64,000 nucleotides of DNA from Crenalkalicoccus roseus (lineage in GTDB: Bacteria > Pseudomonadota > Alphaproteobacteria > Acetobacterales > Acetobacteraceae), in assembly GCF_004761865.1 (NCBI RefSeq), contig NZ_SJDM01000013.1, positions 1-64,000 of the forward strand. Direction: 5' to 3'. The translations under genes and the position numbers were made by a program. Every line of letters starts with the position of its first letter. Positions within the stretch are counted from its first letter, which is position 1. The notes below the pieces were generated by a model, which did no database searches, was not told the DNA's origin, and worked only from the letters and a program-made list of their open reading frames with translations. Positions 51,011-60,287 of this stretch are shown in pieces.

Positions 51011-51699
51011 CGCGGCCGCCGCCGGCGCCGCTGCCCCCGGGCGGCCTCGCCGAGGCCGCCGACGCGGCGGAGCGGGCGGCGCTGCTGGAGGCCGGGCGGC
51101 TGCTCTTCGCCCGGCCCTGCCGCTTCTTCCACGCGGCGCAGCGCCTCGACCAGCTTCCCCCGCCCGGCCTGCCGGAGGTGGCGTTCTGCGGCCGCTCCAA
51201 CGTGGGCAAGTCCTCCCTGGTCAATGCCCTGACCGGGCAGCGGGCGCTCGCCCGCGTCTCCCACACGCCGGGGCGGACGCGGCAGCTCAACTTCTTCGAC
51301 CTCGGCGGGCGGCTCGTGCTCGTGGACATGCCGGGCTACGGCTACGCCCAGGCGCCGAAGAGCGTGAAGGCGGACTGGCAGGGGCTGATGTTCGACTACC
51401 TGCGCGGCCGCCCGACGCTCCGGCGCGTGATGCTGCTGATGGACGCGCGGATCGAGACCAAGCCGGCCGACCGCACGGCGATGCAGCTGCTGACCGACGC
51501 CGCCGTCCCCTTCCAGATCGTGCTGACCAAGGCGGACGGCGCCAAGCCCTTCTGGCTGCGGCAGCGGCGGGAGGAGGCGGAGCGCTTGGCGCGCGCCCAC
51601 ACCGCAGGCCACCCTCTGGTGCTGGTGAGCAGCGCCGAGACCGGGGAGGGCATCCCCGACATCCGCGCCGAGATCGCCGCCCTGGCCGCGCCCGCTTGA
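51007..51699 (+). CDS. engB: Ribosome biogenesis GTPase EngB (YihA)
   Basis: A 230-residue TRAFAC GTPase with G1 GRSNVGKSSLVN, G2 TPGRTRQLNFF, G3 DMPGYGYAQAP, G4 TKADG and G5 SSAETGEG. It is needed for 50S subunit assembly. The start is GTG at 51007, overlapping the yidC stop (GTGA). It is followed after 58 bases by argB. Confidence 0.95.
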   Translation: MTRPPPAPLPPGGLAEAADAAERAALLEAGRLLFARPCRFFHAAQRLDQLPPPGLPEVAFCGRSNVGKSSLVNALTGQRALARVSHTPGRTRQLNFFDLGGRLVLVDMPGYGYAQAPKSVKADWQGLMFDYLRGRPTLRRVMLLMDARIETKPADRTAMQLLTDAAVPFQIVLTKADGAKPFWLRQRREEAERLARAHTAGHPLVLVSSAETGEGIPDIRAEIAALAAPA

Positions 51700-51757
51700 C
51701 CCCGACCCCCCCCGCTTCTAGAGGCCGGTCGCCTGCCCGCGCACCGGATCCCCGCCG

Positions 51758-52639
51758 ATGACCGACACGCCCGACCCGATGCAGATCCTCGCCGGCGCGC
51801 TGCCCTTCCTGAAGCGCTACGACGACCAGATCATCGTGGTGAAGTACGGCGGCCACGCCATGGGCGAGGAGGAGACGGCGCTGCGCTTCGGCCGCGACAT
51901 CGCGCTGCTGGAACAGGTGGGGGTGAACCCCGTGGTGGTGCATGGCGGCGGGCCGCAGATCAACGCCATGCTCAAGCGGCTGAACGTGAAGTCGAGCTTC
52001 GTGCAGGGCCTGCGGGTGACGGATGCGGAGATGCTCGACGTGGTCGAGATGGTCCTCGCCGGCCCGGTCAACAAGCAGGTGGCGGAGGCGATCACCCGCG
52101 CCGGCGCCATCGCCGTCGGCATCTCGGGCAAGGATGGCGGGCTGATCCGGGCCCGCAAGCTGACCCGGACGGTGCGCGACCCGGGCTCGAACATCGAGCA
52201 GGTGCTCGACCTCGGCTTCGTCGGCGAGCCGGAGCAGGTGGACACGCGCCTGCTGCACCTGCTGATCGGCGCCGACATCGTGCCCGTGGTCGCCCCGGTG
52301 GGGGTGGGGGCGGACGGGCAGACCTACAACATCAACGCCGACACGGTGGCCGGCGCCATCGCCGGCGCGCTCGGCGCCGAGCGGCTGCTGATGCTGACCG
52401 ACGTGCGCGGCGTGCTCGGCCCCGACGAGCGGCTGATCCCGGAGATGACGGTGGCCGAGGTGCGCGCCGGGATCGAGGCCGGCTGGATCTCGGGCGGCAT
52501 GATCCCGAAGGTCGAGACCTGCATCTACGCCATCGAGCGCGGGGTGAAGGGCGCGGTGATCCTGGACGGGCGGGTGCCGCACGCGGTGCTGCGCGAGCTG
52601 TTCACCGACCGCGGCGCGGGCACGCTGATCAAGCCCTGA
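51758..52639 (+). CDS. argB: Acetylglutamate kinase
   Basis: Second enzyme of arginine biosynthesis, phosphorylating N-acetylglutamate. The 293-residue protein has [50 protein letters not shown] and the product-site [17 protein letters not shown]. Length and the extended N-terminus are typical of arginine-sensitive hexameric forms (family knowledge). The yidC-engB-argB order recurs in alphaproteobacteria. It is convergent with the DUF2336 gene, with 12 bases between. Confidence 0.97.
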   Translation: MTDTPDPMQILAGALPFLKRYDDQIIVVKYGGHAMGEEETALRFGRDIALLEQVGVNPVVVHGGGPQINAMLKRLNVKSSFVQGLRVTDAEMLDVVEMVLAGPVNKQVAEAITRAGAIAVGISGKDGGLIRARKLTRTVRDPGSNIEQVLDLGFVGEPEQVDTRLLHLLIGADIVPVVAPVGVGADGQTYNINADTVAGAIAGALGAERLLMLTDVRGVLGPDERLIPEMTVAEVRAGIEAGWISGGMIPKVETCIYAIERGVKGAVILDGRVPHAVLRELFTDRGAGTLIKP

Positions 52640-52651
52640 GGGCCGCGGCCT

Positions 52652-53833
52652 TCAGCACGCGGCCTCGACCAGCAGTTCGAGCTGCCACTTCATCTCCTCG
52701 GGCGGATAGGGCCAGCCGCCATGCGGCGCCAGGCTCAGGCTCGGCTGCATGCCGGCCAGCACGGTCTGGGCGAGCAGGGCGCAGCGCGGCGTCAGCCCCG
52801 CCTTCCAGCACAGGCTGACCAGCGTCTTGCCACTGCGCAGGCGCACCGCCCGCTGCACCGCCGCGACCGGCACCGCCGCGCCCTCGCTGAGGAGGCGCAC
52901 CATGGTGGCGCGGTCGCCCAGCCGGGCCGCCTCGGCGAAGCTCTCCGCCGGCGAGCGCGCGGCGGTGGGCGGGGGCGGGTTCGCCTGCTCGGCGAGCCGG
53001 GCCGCCACCCTCTGGCGGATCGAGGCGGTCACGGCCGGGTCGAGATCGGGCCGCGCGGCGAGCGCGCCGAGCAGGTGGTCGGCGACGATCATCACCAGCG
53101 CCTGGGCCGCGCCCTTCGGCAGGCCGGGGCGCGCCACCAGCTTCTCCTGCCAGGCGACCTGCTGGCCGGCCCCGGCGATCAGCGCATCGAGCGTCGCCTC
53201 GCGGATCGCGGCCGAGGAATTGCCGAGCAGCGCCGTGATGGCGACCGGGTCCCCCGCCTCGGCGATCGCGTCCGAGACCGCCTCGCTCAGATCGGGTCGG
53301 CGCGCCACCGCCACCACCGTCTCCGGCACCGGCGGCCCCATCACCAGCGCGGTGAGGTCGGCCTCGGTCAGCAGGGGGGAGAAGCGGATCACCGGCTCCG
53401 CCACCTCCATCGAGGCGTCGCGCGCGAGCTTCAGGATGGTCTCCCGCGGCGCGTCCGGCATCGCCTTCAGCGCCTCGGCGATCGCCGCGCGCACCGTCAC
53501 CGCCGCGTCGCTGACGAGGCGGCAGAGCGTCTCCCACGCCATGCGCTGCAGCCGGTCCCGGTGCGTCTGGGAGAGCACCGGCGCAAGGGGGGCGAGCTTG
53601 CGCCCCAGCGCCTCCCGCACCGCCGTGTCCTCGTCTCCCGCCAGCAGCCGGTCGGCCTGCGGCGGCGTCGCCGTATTGGCCGCGACCGCGGCGCGCACCG
53701 CCCGGTCCGGGTCGCGCGCGAGGTAGTAGAGCAGCTCCGGCGCGGTCTCCGCCTCGCCGGCCAGGGCGGCACGCTCGGCCTGCGTGCCGCTGCGGGCGAT
53801 CCGCTTCGCGTCGCGCTGGTTCTCCGCCGTCAT
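52652..53833 (-). CDS. DUF2336 domain-containing protein (HEAT-like)
   Basis: A 393-residue all-alpha protein. The DUF2336 part includes ELLYYLARDPDRAVRAAVAAN, VREALGRKLAPLAPVLSQ and AITALLGNSSAAIREATLDAL, in HEAT-like helical repeats. The C-terminus has ARLGDRATMVRLLSEGA and FP/W-rich ends. The family is alphaproteobacterial and often sits near signalling genes; its role is unknown. The ATG overlaps the stop of the GGDEF gene (ATGA), so the two proteins are probably made in fixed proportion and may interact. Confidence 0.86.
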   Translation of the reverse strand: MTAENQRDAKRIARSGTQAERAALAGEAETAPELLYYLARDPDRAVRAAVAANTATPPQADRLLAGDEDTAVREALGRKLAPLAPVLSQTHRDRLQRMAWETLCRLVSDAAVTVRAAIAEALKAMPDAPRETILKLARDASMEVAEPVIRFSPLLTEADLTALVMGPPVPETVVAVARRPDLSEAVSDAIAEAGDPVAITALLGNSSAAIREATLDALIAGAGQQVAWQEKLVARPGLPKGAAQALVMIVADHLLGALAARPDLDPAVTASIRQRVAARLAEQANPPPPTAARSPAESFAEAARLGDRATMVRLLSEGAAVPVAAVQRAVRLRSGKTLVSLCWKAGLTPRCALLAQTVLAGMQPSLSLAPHGGWPYPPEEMKWQLELLVEAAC

Positions 53834-55194
53834 GCCCGGTCGGCCTCCCTGCCGCCGACGGGGGCGGCGAGGCGCCAGCCATTGCCCCCGTCGTGCTTGG
53901 CCGCGTACATCGCCACGTCGGCACGGGCGAGCAGCGCCTCCGGCGTTTCCGGCACCCCCGGCGGAACCACGGCGCAGCCGATGCTGACGCTGAGGCGCGC
54001 CGGCACCTCCTGCAGCCTGGCGATCTCCTGGCAGAGGGCGGCGGCGCGCGCGGTGCCCACCCCCTCCCCGGCCCCGTCGAGCCAGACGGCGAACTCGTCC
54101 CCTCCGCAGCGCGCCGCGAGGTCGCAGGGGCGGAAGGAGCGGGCCAGCAGCCCGGCCAGGGCGACGAGGGCGGCATCCCCCGCATCGTGCCCGAGGCGGT
54201 CGTTGATCGGCTTGAGGTTGTCGAGGTCGAGGAACAGCAGCACGCCGCCCCGCCCGCCGCGGCGCGGGCCGCCCAGGCGGCGGCTCAGCTCCTCGAGGAA
54301 GCTGCGCCGGTTCAGCAGCCCCGTCAGCGGCTCGGTCCGCGCCTGGCGCTCGAGCTCGCGCAGCAGGACGTGGTTGCCGAGCACCACGGCGAGCAGGTCG
54401 GACAGCACGGAGAGCAGGTGGCGCTCGTCCTCGTCGAAGGGCGGCGCGCCGGGCTCGCGCCAGACCAGCAGCGCCTGGGTGTCCTTGGCGCCGACCGGCT
54501 GGGCGACCAGGGCGAGCCGCTCGCCCTCCGGCCCCTCGGCGAAGATCGGCCGCGTGCCCTCGAGCCGCGGCAGGCAGGCCAGGAGGCCGCTCGGGTCCCC
54601 GTCCTCCCTGTGGGTGACGCGGATCTGGCCGTCCGCGTCATAGGCGATCACCGCCGCGCCGACGCAGCCGATCGCGGCCGGCAGCAGGCGCATCAGCGCC
54701 GGCAGCATGCGCGGGGCGAGCGCCGCCTCGCGCACCCGCCGCACCAGCGCCTGCACGGCGAGCGCCCGGCGCAGCGCGCTCGCCTGCGCCTCGATCTCGC
54801 GCATCTCCGCCGTCACGTCCCGGGCGGTGCCGCGCAGCCCGGCGAAGCCGCCCTCCAGCGTGGCGAGCGGGGCGACGTTGAAGCTGAGGCAGGCGGCCTC
54901 CCCGTCGGCGCGGCGCAGCCAGGCGCGCAGGTCGCGCACCTCGTGGGTGAGGGCGAAGGGGTCGGGCTCGGGCTGCAGCAGCAGCCAGTTCGCCGGGTGG
55001 CCGAGCAGCGCCGAGGAGGGCCAGCCCAGCACGGCCTCCGGCATGGCGAAGGTGATCCTGCCCTCGGTATCGGTCTCGAAGGCGAAGTCGGCGGAGAGGG
55101 CGGCGAAGTCGCGCCAGCGCTGGCGCGATTCGAGCAGGGTTCCGTGCGCCGCCGGCGGCAGGCCGGCGCGGGGGGGCGGTGCCGTGGCCGTCAT
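53830..55194 (-). CDS. Diguanylate cyclase with PAS and GAF-like sensor domains
   Basis: A 454-residue cytosolic signalling protein. A PAS-like domain comes first (about 20-135, ADFAFETDTEGRITFAMPEA, LLGHPANWLL). A GAF-like region follows (about 150-280, LPAAIGCVGAAVIAYDADG). The C-terminal GGDEF domain has DLDNLKPINDRLGHDAGD and CGGDEFAVW, with an intact inhibitory I-site RPCD five residues before GGDEF. It should make c-di-GMP from GTP under feedback control. ATGs at 55224 and 55245 give longer versions. I chose 55194 for the GGAAGAG upstream. No transmembrane helix. Confidence 0.9.
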   Translation of the reverse strand: MTATAPPPRAGLPPAAHGTLLESRQRWRDFAALSADFAFETDTEGRITFAMPEAVLGWPSSALLGHPANWLLLQPEPDPFALTHEVRDLRAWLRRADGEAACLSFNVAPLATLEGGFAGLRGTARDVTAEMREIEAQASALRRALAVQALVRRVREAALAPRMLPALMRLLPAAIGCVGAAVIAYDADGQIRVTHREDGDPSGLLACLPRLEGTRPIFAEGPEGERLALVAQPVGAKDTQALLVWREPGAPPFDEDERHLLSVLSDLLAVVLGNHVLLRELERQARTEPLTGLLNRRSFLEELSRRLGGPRRGGRGGVLLFLDLDNLKPINDRLGHDAGDAALVALAGLLARSFRPCDLAARCGGDEFAVWLDGAGEGVGTARAAALCQEIARLQEVPARLSVSIGCAVVPPGVPETPEALLARADVAMYAAKHDGGNGWRLAAPVGGREADRA

Positions 55195-55290
55195 GGGCTG
55201 CTCTTCCAAAGCGGGATGCGTCATGGCGAGCGGGGCGGGCTGCATGGACGCGACCTTGCGGGCGGCCCGATGAATGCGCCGTTAGCACGG

Positions 55291-55305
55291 GAACCCGTTC
55301 GGTTC
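55291..55305. promoter_or_regulatory. GAACC-CGTTC-GGTTC palindrome in the divergent spacer
   Basis: A 5-bp inverted repeat with a 5-base loop, followed by another GGTTC copy, between the GGDEF gene and dapD. It could be an operator. TTGACG at 55335 is a possible -35 for dapD but has no good -10. Confidence 0.25.
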
Positions 55306-55395
55306 GGTTCCGGCACAGGCCGGGCCTGGGCGCGTTGACGCGGCGCCGGGGCCTCGGCATGGTCCGCCCGCTCTGCACCCGGGGGATCGGCGGCA

Positions 55396-56232
55396 ATGGA
55401 TGTCAGCACGCTCAGGACACGCATCGAGGCCCTGTGGGAGCGGCGCGACACGCTCTCCCCCTCGAGCGGCGGCGAGGACCGCGCCGCGGTGGAGGCGGCG
55501 CTGGAGGCGCTCGACGCCGGCCGCGCCCGCGTCGCCGAGCCGGACGGGCAGGGCGGCTGGCGGGTGAACCAGTGGTTGAAGCAGGCGGTGCTGCTCTCCT
55601 TCCGCCTGACCGAGTCCGTGCCCATGGACACGGCGGCGGGCGCCTACGACAAGGTGCCGCTGAAATTCGACGGCTGGGGGCCGGACCGGTTCAGGGAGGC
55701 CGGCTTCCGCGCGGTGCCGGGCGCGGTGGTGCGCCGCTCCGCCTACATCGCCCCGGGCGTGGTGCTGATGCCGAGCTTCGTCAACGTCGGCGCCTATGTG
55801 GACCGCAACACCATGGTGGACACCTGGGCCACCGTCGGCTCCTGCGCGCAGATCGGCAAGAACGTGCACCTCTCGGGCGGGGTCGGCATCGGGGGCGTGC
55901 TGGAGCCGCTGCAGGCGAACCCCGTCATCATCGAGGATGACTGCTTCATCGGCGCCCGCTCCGAGGTCGCGGAGGGCGTGGTGGTGGAGCGCGGCGCGGT
56001 GCTCTCCATGGGCGTGTTCATCGGCGCCTCGACGAAGATCGTCAACCGCGCGACGGGCGAGGTGCATGTCGGCCGCGTGCCGGCCTATTCGGTGGTGGTG
56101 CCGGGCTCGCTGCCCGGCAGGCCGCTGCCCGACGGCTCGCCCAGCCCCTCGCTCTACTGCGCCGTCATCGTCAAGACGGTGGATGCGCAGACCCGCGCCA
56201 AGACCTCCATCAACGAGCTGCTGCGGGACTGA
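55396..56232 (+). CDS. dapD: Tetrahydrodipicolinate N-succinyltransferase
   Basis: Lysine/diaminopimelate pathway enzyme using succinyl-CoA. The 278-residue protein has an N-terminal helical part ([17 protein letters not shown]) and a left-handed beta-helix built from hexapeptides, with [20 protein letters not shown] and [19 protein letters not shown]-terminal [10 protein letters not shown] segment follows. Together with dapE 8 bases downstream it indicates the succinylase branch of meso-diaminopimelate synthesis. Confidence 0.97.
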   Translation: MDVSTLRTRIEALWERRDTLSPSSGGEDRAAVEAALEALDAGRARVAEPDGQGGWRVNQWLKQAVLLSFRLTESVPMDTAAGAYDKVPLKFDGWGPDRFREAGFRAVPGAVVRRSAYIAPGVVLMPSFVNVGAYVDRNTMVDTWATVGSCAQIGKNVHLSGGVGIGGVLEPLQANPVIIEDDCFIGARSEVAEGVVVERGAVLSMGVFIGASTKIVNRATGEVHVGRVPAYSVVVPGSLPGRPLPDGSPSPSLYCAVIVKTVDAQTRAKTSINELLRD

Positions 56233-56240
56233 GCGGAGCC

Positions 56241-57377
56241 GTGCCGCCCCTCCCGGCCGATCCGCTGCCGCTGGCGCAGGCGCTGATCCGCTGCCGCAGC
56301 GTCACCCCGGCCGATGACGGCGCGCTCGCGGTGCTGGAGCGGGCGCTGGCCCCGCTCGGCTTCGCCTGCCACCGCCTGCGCTTCGGCGAGGTGGAGAACC
56401 TGTTCGCCCGCCGCGGCGGGGCGGGGCCGCATTTCTGCTACGCCGGCCACACCGACGTGGTGCCGCCCGGGCCGCGCGAGGCCTGGACGCGCGACCCCTT
56501 CGGCGCCGAGGTGGCGGAGGGCGTGCTCTACGGCCGCGGCGCCTGCGACATGAAGGGCGGCATCGCCGCCTTCGTCGCCGGCCTCTCCAACTTTCTCGCC
56601 GCCAGGCCGGACCACCGCGGCAGCATCAGCCTGCTCATCACCGGCGACGAGGAGGGGCCGGCGAGGGACGGCACCGCGCGCGTGCTGGAGTGGATGGCGG
56701 CGCATGGCCACCTCCCGGACATGGCCCTGGTCGGCGAGCCGACCTCGCGCGCCCGCCCCGGCGACGTCATCAAGGTCGGGCGGCGCGGCAGCCTCACCGC
56801 CTGGATCGCGCTGCGCGGCATCCAGGGCCATTCCGCCTATCCGCAGCGCGCCGACAACCCGATCCACCGCCTGGTGCGGGTGCTGCACCGGCTGACCGCG
56901 GAGCCGCTCGATTCCGGCACCGAGTTCTTCGAGCCCTCGACCCTGCAGGTGACCGGCTTCGACGTCGGCAACGCCGCGAGCAACGTCATCCCCGGCGAGG
57001 CACGGGCGATGCTGAACATCCGCTTCAACGACCGGCACACGGCCGAAGGCCTGGCCGCGATGCTGCACGCCGCGCTGCGCGCCGAGGGGGCGCGCTACGA
57101 GATGCGCGTGGAATGCTCCGGCGAGAGCTTCCTCACCCCGCCCGGCCCCTTCGTCGCGGCGCTGCGCCGCGCCGTGGCGGCGGAAACCGGGCAGGAGCCC
57201 GTGCTCGACACCGGCGGCGGCACCTCGGATGCGCGCTTCATCGCCCGCCACTGCCCGGTGGCGGAGCTGGGCGGCGTCGGCGCCACCATGCATCAGGCCG
57301 ACGAGTGCGTGCCGGTGACGGAACTGCGCGCGCTCGCCGGGCTTTACCGGAGGGTGCTGGAGGAGGTTCTCGCCTGA
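56241..57377 (+). CDS. dapE: Succinyl-diaminopimelate desuccinylase
   Basis: Di-zinc M20 hydrolase that removes succinate from succinyl-diaminopimelate. The 378-residue protein has zinc motifs GHTDVVPPG, DMKGGIAAF and ITGDEEGPA (catalytic Glu pair), then GEPTS and a dimerisation lid with GIQGHSAYP. DTGGGTSDARF and GGVGATMHQADE complete the active site. The start is GTG at 56241. It ends overlapping the next gene by CTGA. Confidence 0.96.
   Translation: MPPLPADPLPLAQALIRCRSVTPADDGALAVLERALAPLGFACHRLRFGEVENLFARRGGAGPHFCYAGHTDVVPPGPREAWTRDPFGAEVAEGVLYGRGACDMKGGIAAFVAGLSNFLAARPDHRGSISLLITGDEEGPARDGTARVLEWMAAHGHLPDMALVGEPTSRARPGDVIKVGRRGSLTAWIALRGIQGHSAYPQRADNPIHRLVRVLHRLTAEPLDSGTEFFEPSTLQVTGFDVGNAASNVIPGEARAMLNIRFNDRHTAEGLAAMLHAALRAEGARYEMRVECSGESFLTPPGPFVAALRRAVAAETGQEPVLDTGGGTSDARFIARHCPVAELGGVGATMHQADECVPVTELRALAGLYRRVLEEVLA
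57361..57376 (+). promoter_or_regulatory. Shine-Dalgarno and CTG start of the membrane protein gene
   Basis: AGGAGG (57361-57366), seven bases, then CTG (57374-57376) that overlaps the dapE TGA as CTGA. The first conventional codon in this frame, GTG at 57419, has no Shine-Dalgarno. Confidence 0.5.
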
Positions 57378-57973
57378 GCGGCTCGGCTCCCCCGCCCCTC
57401 GGGCCCGGCCAAGCCGCGGTGGCGCGCGGACTGCAGGGCGCGTTCCGCCTGGCGCGCGGCGACGCCGATGGCCTCGCGCTGATCGAGGCCAGCCCGGAGG
57501 GGGCGCTGCGCAGCTTCTGGGCGGCGGTGCTGTGCCTGCCGGGCTTCATGGCGCTGCGCCTGATCGCGTGGTCGGCCGCCGCGGGTCCGGACGGGGGCGT
57601 GGCGCGGGCGCTCACCGCGGAGCTGATCGGCTATGTCTGCGCCTGGACCGGCTTCGCCCTCGCCTCGCTGCTGGTCGCCGAGGCGATGGGGCGGCAGGCG
57701 CGCTGGCCGCACTTCATCGCCGCCTGGAACTACACCAACGTCGTCCAGTACCTGGTGCTGCTGCTGATGACCGTGCCGGTGGCGCTCGGCGCCACCGGGG
57801 CGGTGCCGAACGCGCTGGCGCTCGCCGGCCTCGGCTACGCGCTGTGGCTGGAATGGTTCGTGGCGCGGCTCGCGCTCGGCGTCGGCGGCGGCCGCGCCGC
57901 GGGGGTGGTGGTGCTGGACCTGATGCTCGGCCTGTTCATCGGCGGGCTGGTGGCGCGCATGGGCGGGCTGTGA
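57374..57973 (+). CDS. Small multispanning membrane protein (unassigned)
   Basis: A protein of about 199 residues (184 if started at GTG 57419). A short cytoplasmic head (GAFRLARGDADGLALIEASP) is followed by about five hydrophobic helices, including SFWAAVLCLPGFMALRLIAW, YVCAWTGFALASLLVAEAMG and VVQYLVLLLMTVPVALGA. The layout resembles small uncharacterised alphaproteobacterial membrane proteins next to dapE, but I cannot name a family. I start it at CTG 57374 because of the strong AGGAGG and CTGA coupling. Function unknown. Confidence 0.78.
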   Translation: MSGSAPPPLGPGQAAVARGLQGAFRLARGDADGLALIEASPEGALRSFWAAVLCLPGFMALRLIAWSAAAGPDGGVARALTAELIGYVCAWTGFALASLLVAEAMGRQARWPHFIAAWNYTNVVQYLVLLLMTVPVALGATGAVPNALALAGLGYALWLEWFVARLALGVGGGRAAGVVVLDLMLGLFIGGLVARMGGL

Positions 57974-57989
57974 GCGCCCATGCGCCGGC

Positions 57990-58007
57990 GGCGCGGGTCT
58001 CCGCGCC
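57990..58007. terminator. GGCGCGG-GTCT-CCGCGCC hairpin between convergent genes
   Basis: A perfect 7-bp GC stem with a 4-base loop in the 49-base gap between the membrane protein gene (plus) and lptD (minus). Suitable as a bidirectional stop. No T-tract. Confidence 0.4.
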
Positions 58008-58022
58008 CGGTGGCCCCCGGCG

Positions 58023-60287
58023 TCAGATCGCCCGGAACAGGTATTCGCCGATGGTCTTGAAGCCGATGCGCACCAGGAAGACGGTGTTGGCAGGGTAGAG
58101 CGCCTGCGCCGCCGGGTCCTGGGCGAAGCGGCGCATGAAGCGGCCTTCCAGGATGAAGCACTCGTCCTCATAGCCGGCCACCCCCTGCAGCACGGCGGGG
58201 CGGTCGAGCACCAGGTCGTACTTGCCGCTGACCCCGAGGCGCCAGTGCCGGCCGATGCGGGCGGCGAGGCCCGCGCCCACCTCCTCGCGCCGCCGGGCCG
58301 GCGCGAGGTAAGGGAGGGAGGGGGATTCCAGGTAGCCGGCCGAGAGGGTGATCGGGCCGAGCGAGAGGCTCGCCACCGCGTCGGCGAAGCGCACCTCGGT
58401 CGGGCGCTCGCCGTCGAGGCGCACCCGCCCCGTCACGTCGAACCAGGAGACGGGCGCGATCCGCGCCCGCGCCACCCAGTCGGAGGCGCGCCGCTCCAGC
58501 CCCGAGCCGGGGTAGGGGTTCCAGCGCGGGTCGGTGAGGCTGAAGGAGCGGCCGAGCAGCCCCTCCACCTGGCCCCCGTTCGGGAAGTTCCAGGCGGCGC
58601 GGAAGGCGGTGTCGAGGCGGGTGCCGCCCTCCTGCCGGTCGCGCCCGGTGAAGCGGTTGAGGGCGAAGAGGTTGGCGTCGGTGAACTCGAAATCCACGCT
58701 GTCCTCGTTCGGCACGTCGCGCTGGCGGCCGGTGGCGGGGCCGGTGACGAGCTGCAGGCGCGGCTCGATGGTCTGGGTGCCCCAGGCGCCGGCGCTGCGC
58801 ACCAGCGGCAGCCGCCAGTCCACCGCGAGGCGGACATTGCCCACCGCCTGGGTGCCGTTGGCGTCGGGCAGGAAGCCGGGCGGCTCCTGCTGGCCGCGGG
58901 CGCGGTAGCCGAGCGCCTCGGCCTGCAGGCGGAAGGTCCAGAGATCGCCGATCGGCCCGATCTCCGGCCGCTCCCAGCGCAGCCGGGTGGCGAGGCGCTG
59001 GCTCTCGCTGCCGACCTCGCGCCAGAGGCCGAGCAGCCCGGCATCGGCGGTGACCCAGCCGCCGAGTACCCGCTCGCGCGGCGCGTGCTCGTAGTAGAGG
59101 TTGGGCAGCACGAAGGGGATCAGCCGCGTGTCGTCGATGGCGCGCAGCCCCTGATAGGCGCGGGCGTCGGCGCGGGCGTAGCCCTCGGTGCCCCAGAAGC
59201 CCTCGGCGAAGGCCTGGCTGGTCAGGACGCGGCGGTACTCGTAGCGGAAGGTGCGGAGGTAGAGCTCGCTGCTCGCCCGGTTCAGGTCGAAGCCGGCGCG
59301 CCAGTTCTCGTCTATCGAGAAGCGGCCGCGGGCGAAGATGTGGCCGGCGAGGCTCTCGCCCCGGCGCCGCTCCTGCTCGTCGAAGGCGCCGATCGAGGCG
59401 TTGGCGGCGATCTCGCCGAAGTTGAACAGCTTCCGGTATTCGAGGCCGAGGTTCGGGTACTGCCGCTGCGAGAAGAGCGGCGTGACGGTCAGGTCGGAGC
59501 TGCGGTCGATCGCCCAGAAGTAGGGCGTCTCGATGAAGGCGCCGAGGAAGCGGGTGTAGCCGAGGGTCGGGAACAGGAAGCCCGAGGCGCGCGGCGCCGT
59601 CGGGTCCGGATGCGAGAGGTAGGGAGTGTAGAGCACCGGCACGCCGAACATCCGCACCTGCGCGTCCCGGTAGGTGATGCGCTGCGCCTCCTTGTCCTGG
59701 ATGGCGCGGCGGGCCTGGAGCTGCCAGAGCGGCGGCGCCGTCGGGTCGGTGGGGCAGAGGTCGCAGGCGGAATAGACCACGCGCGCGAGTTCGTTCACCG
59801 TGCCGCTGGTGCGCCGCGCCCCGGTGGCGGCCAGGCGGGCGTTGCCGGCGAGCAGGGCGCGCACCCCGTGCAGCACGCCGTCGCGGAACTCGTTGCGCAG
59901 CTCCACGTCGTCGGCGAACACCACCTGCCCGTCCGGTTCCAGGAGCTGGACGTTGCCGCGGGCGCGGGCGATGCCGGTGTTGCGGTCGTAGCTGAACTCG
60001 TCGGCGCGCATGAAGCGCTCGCCCTGCCAGGCCTCGACGCGGCCGCGGGCGGTGACGACGCCGCGGGTGCGGTCGTACTCCACCTCGTCGGCGGTGAAGG
60101 TCACCGGGCGGTCCGTGTCGGGCCGCGCGCGGGCGGAGAGCGGGTCCTCGCGCGCCGGCGCGAACAGGCCGCGCGGCGCGGGGTCGGCCGGCGTGACGGT
60201 CGGCTCGGCCTGCGCCAGGGCCGGCCGCGCGGGGGCGAGGGCCGCGAGCAGCGCGGTCGCGGCGAGGGCGGGCCGGAAGGCGCTCAT
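58023..60287 (-). CDS. lptD: LPS-assembly protein LptD
   Basis: Outer-membrane beta-barrel that, with LptE, inserts lipopolysaccharide into the outer leaflet. The 754-residue protein has a Sec signal (MSAFRPALAATALLAALAPA, cleavage near ALA). An LptA-like jellyroll follows (about 60-170, FTADEVEYDRTRGVVTARGR). The barrel starts LYTPYLSHPDPTAPRASGFL and ends with an aromatic-free EYLFRAI. Cysteines occur in ACDLC and DECF. The start overlaps lptG (ATGA). The usual downstream surA-pdxA-ksgA genes are not here. Confidence 0.95.
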   Translation of the reverse strand: MSAFRPALAATALLAALAPARPALAQAEPTVTPADPAPRGLFAPAREDPLSARARPDTDRPVTFTADEVEYDRTRGVVTARGRVEAWQGERFMRADEFSYDRNTGIARARGNVQLLEPDGQVVFADDVELRNEFRDGVLHGVRALLAGNARLAATGARRTSGTVNELARVVYSACDLCPTDPTAPPLWQLQARRAIQDKEAQRITYRDAQVRMFGVPVLYTPYLSHPDPTAPRASGFLFPTLGYTRFLGAFIETPYFWAIDRSSDLTVTPLFSQRQYPNLGLEYRKLFNFGEIAANASIGAFDEQERRRGESLAGHIFARGRFSIDENWRAGFDLNRASSELYLRTFRYEYRRVLTSQAFAEGFWGTEGYARADARAYQGLRAIDDTRLIPFVLPNLYYEHAPRERVLGGWVTADAGLLGLWREVGSESQRLATRLRWERPEIGPIGDLWTFRLQAEALGYRARGQQEPPGFLPDANGTQAVGNVRLAVDWRLPLVRSAGAWGTQTIEPRLQLVTGPATGRQRDVPNEDSVDFEFTDANLFALNRFTGRDRQEGGTRLDTAFRAAWNFPNGGQVEGLLGRSFSLTDPRWNPYPGSGLERRASDWVARARIAPVSWFDVTGRVRLDGERPTEVRFADAVASLSLGPITLSAGYLESPSLPYLAPARRREEVGAGLAARIGRHWRLGVSGKYDLVLDRPAVLQGVAGYEDECFILEGRFMRRFAQDPAAQALYPANTVFLVRIGFKTIGEYLFRAI

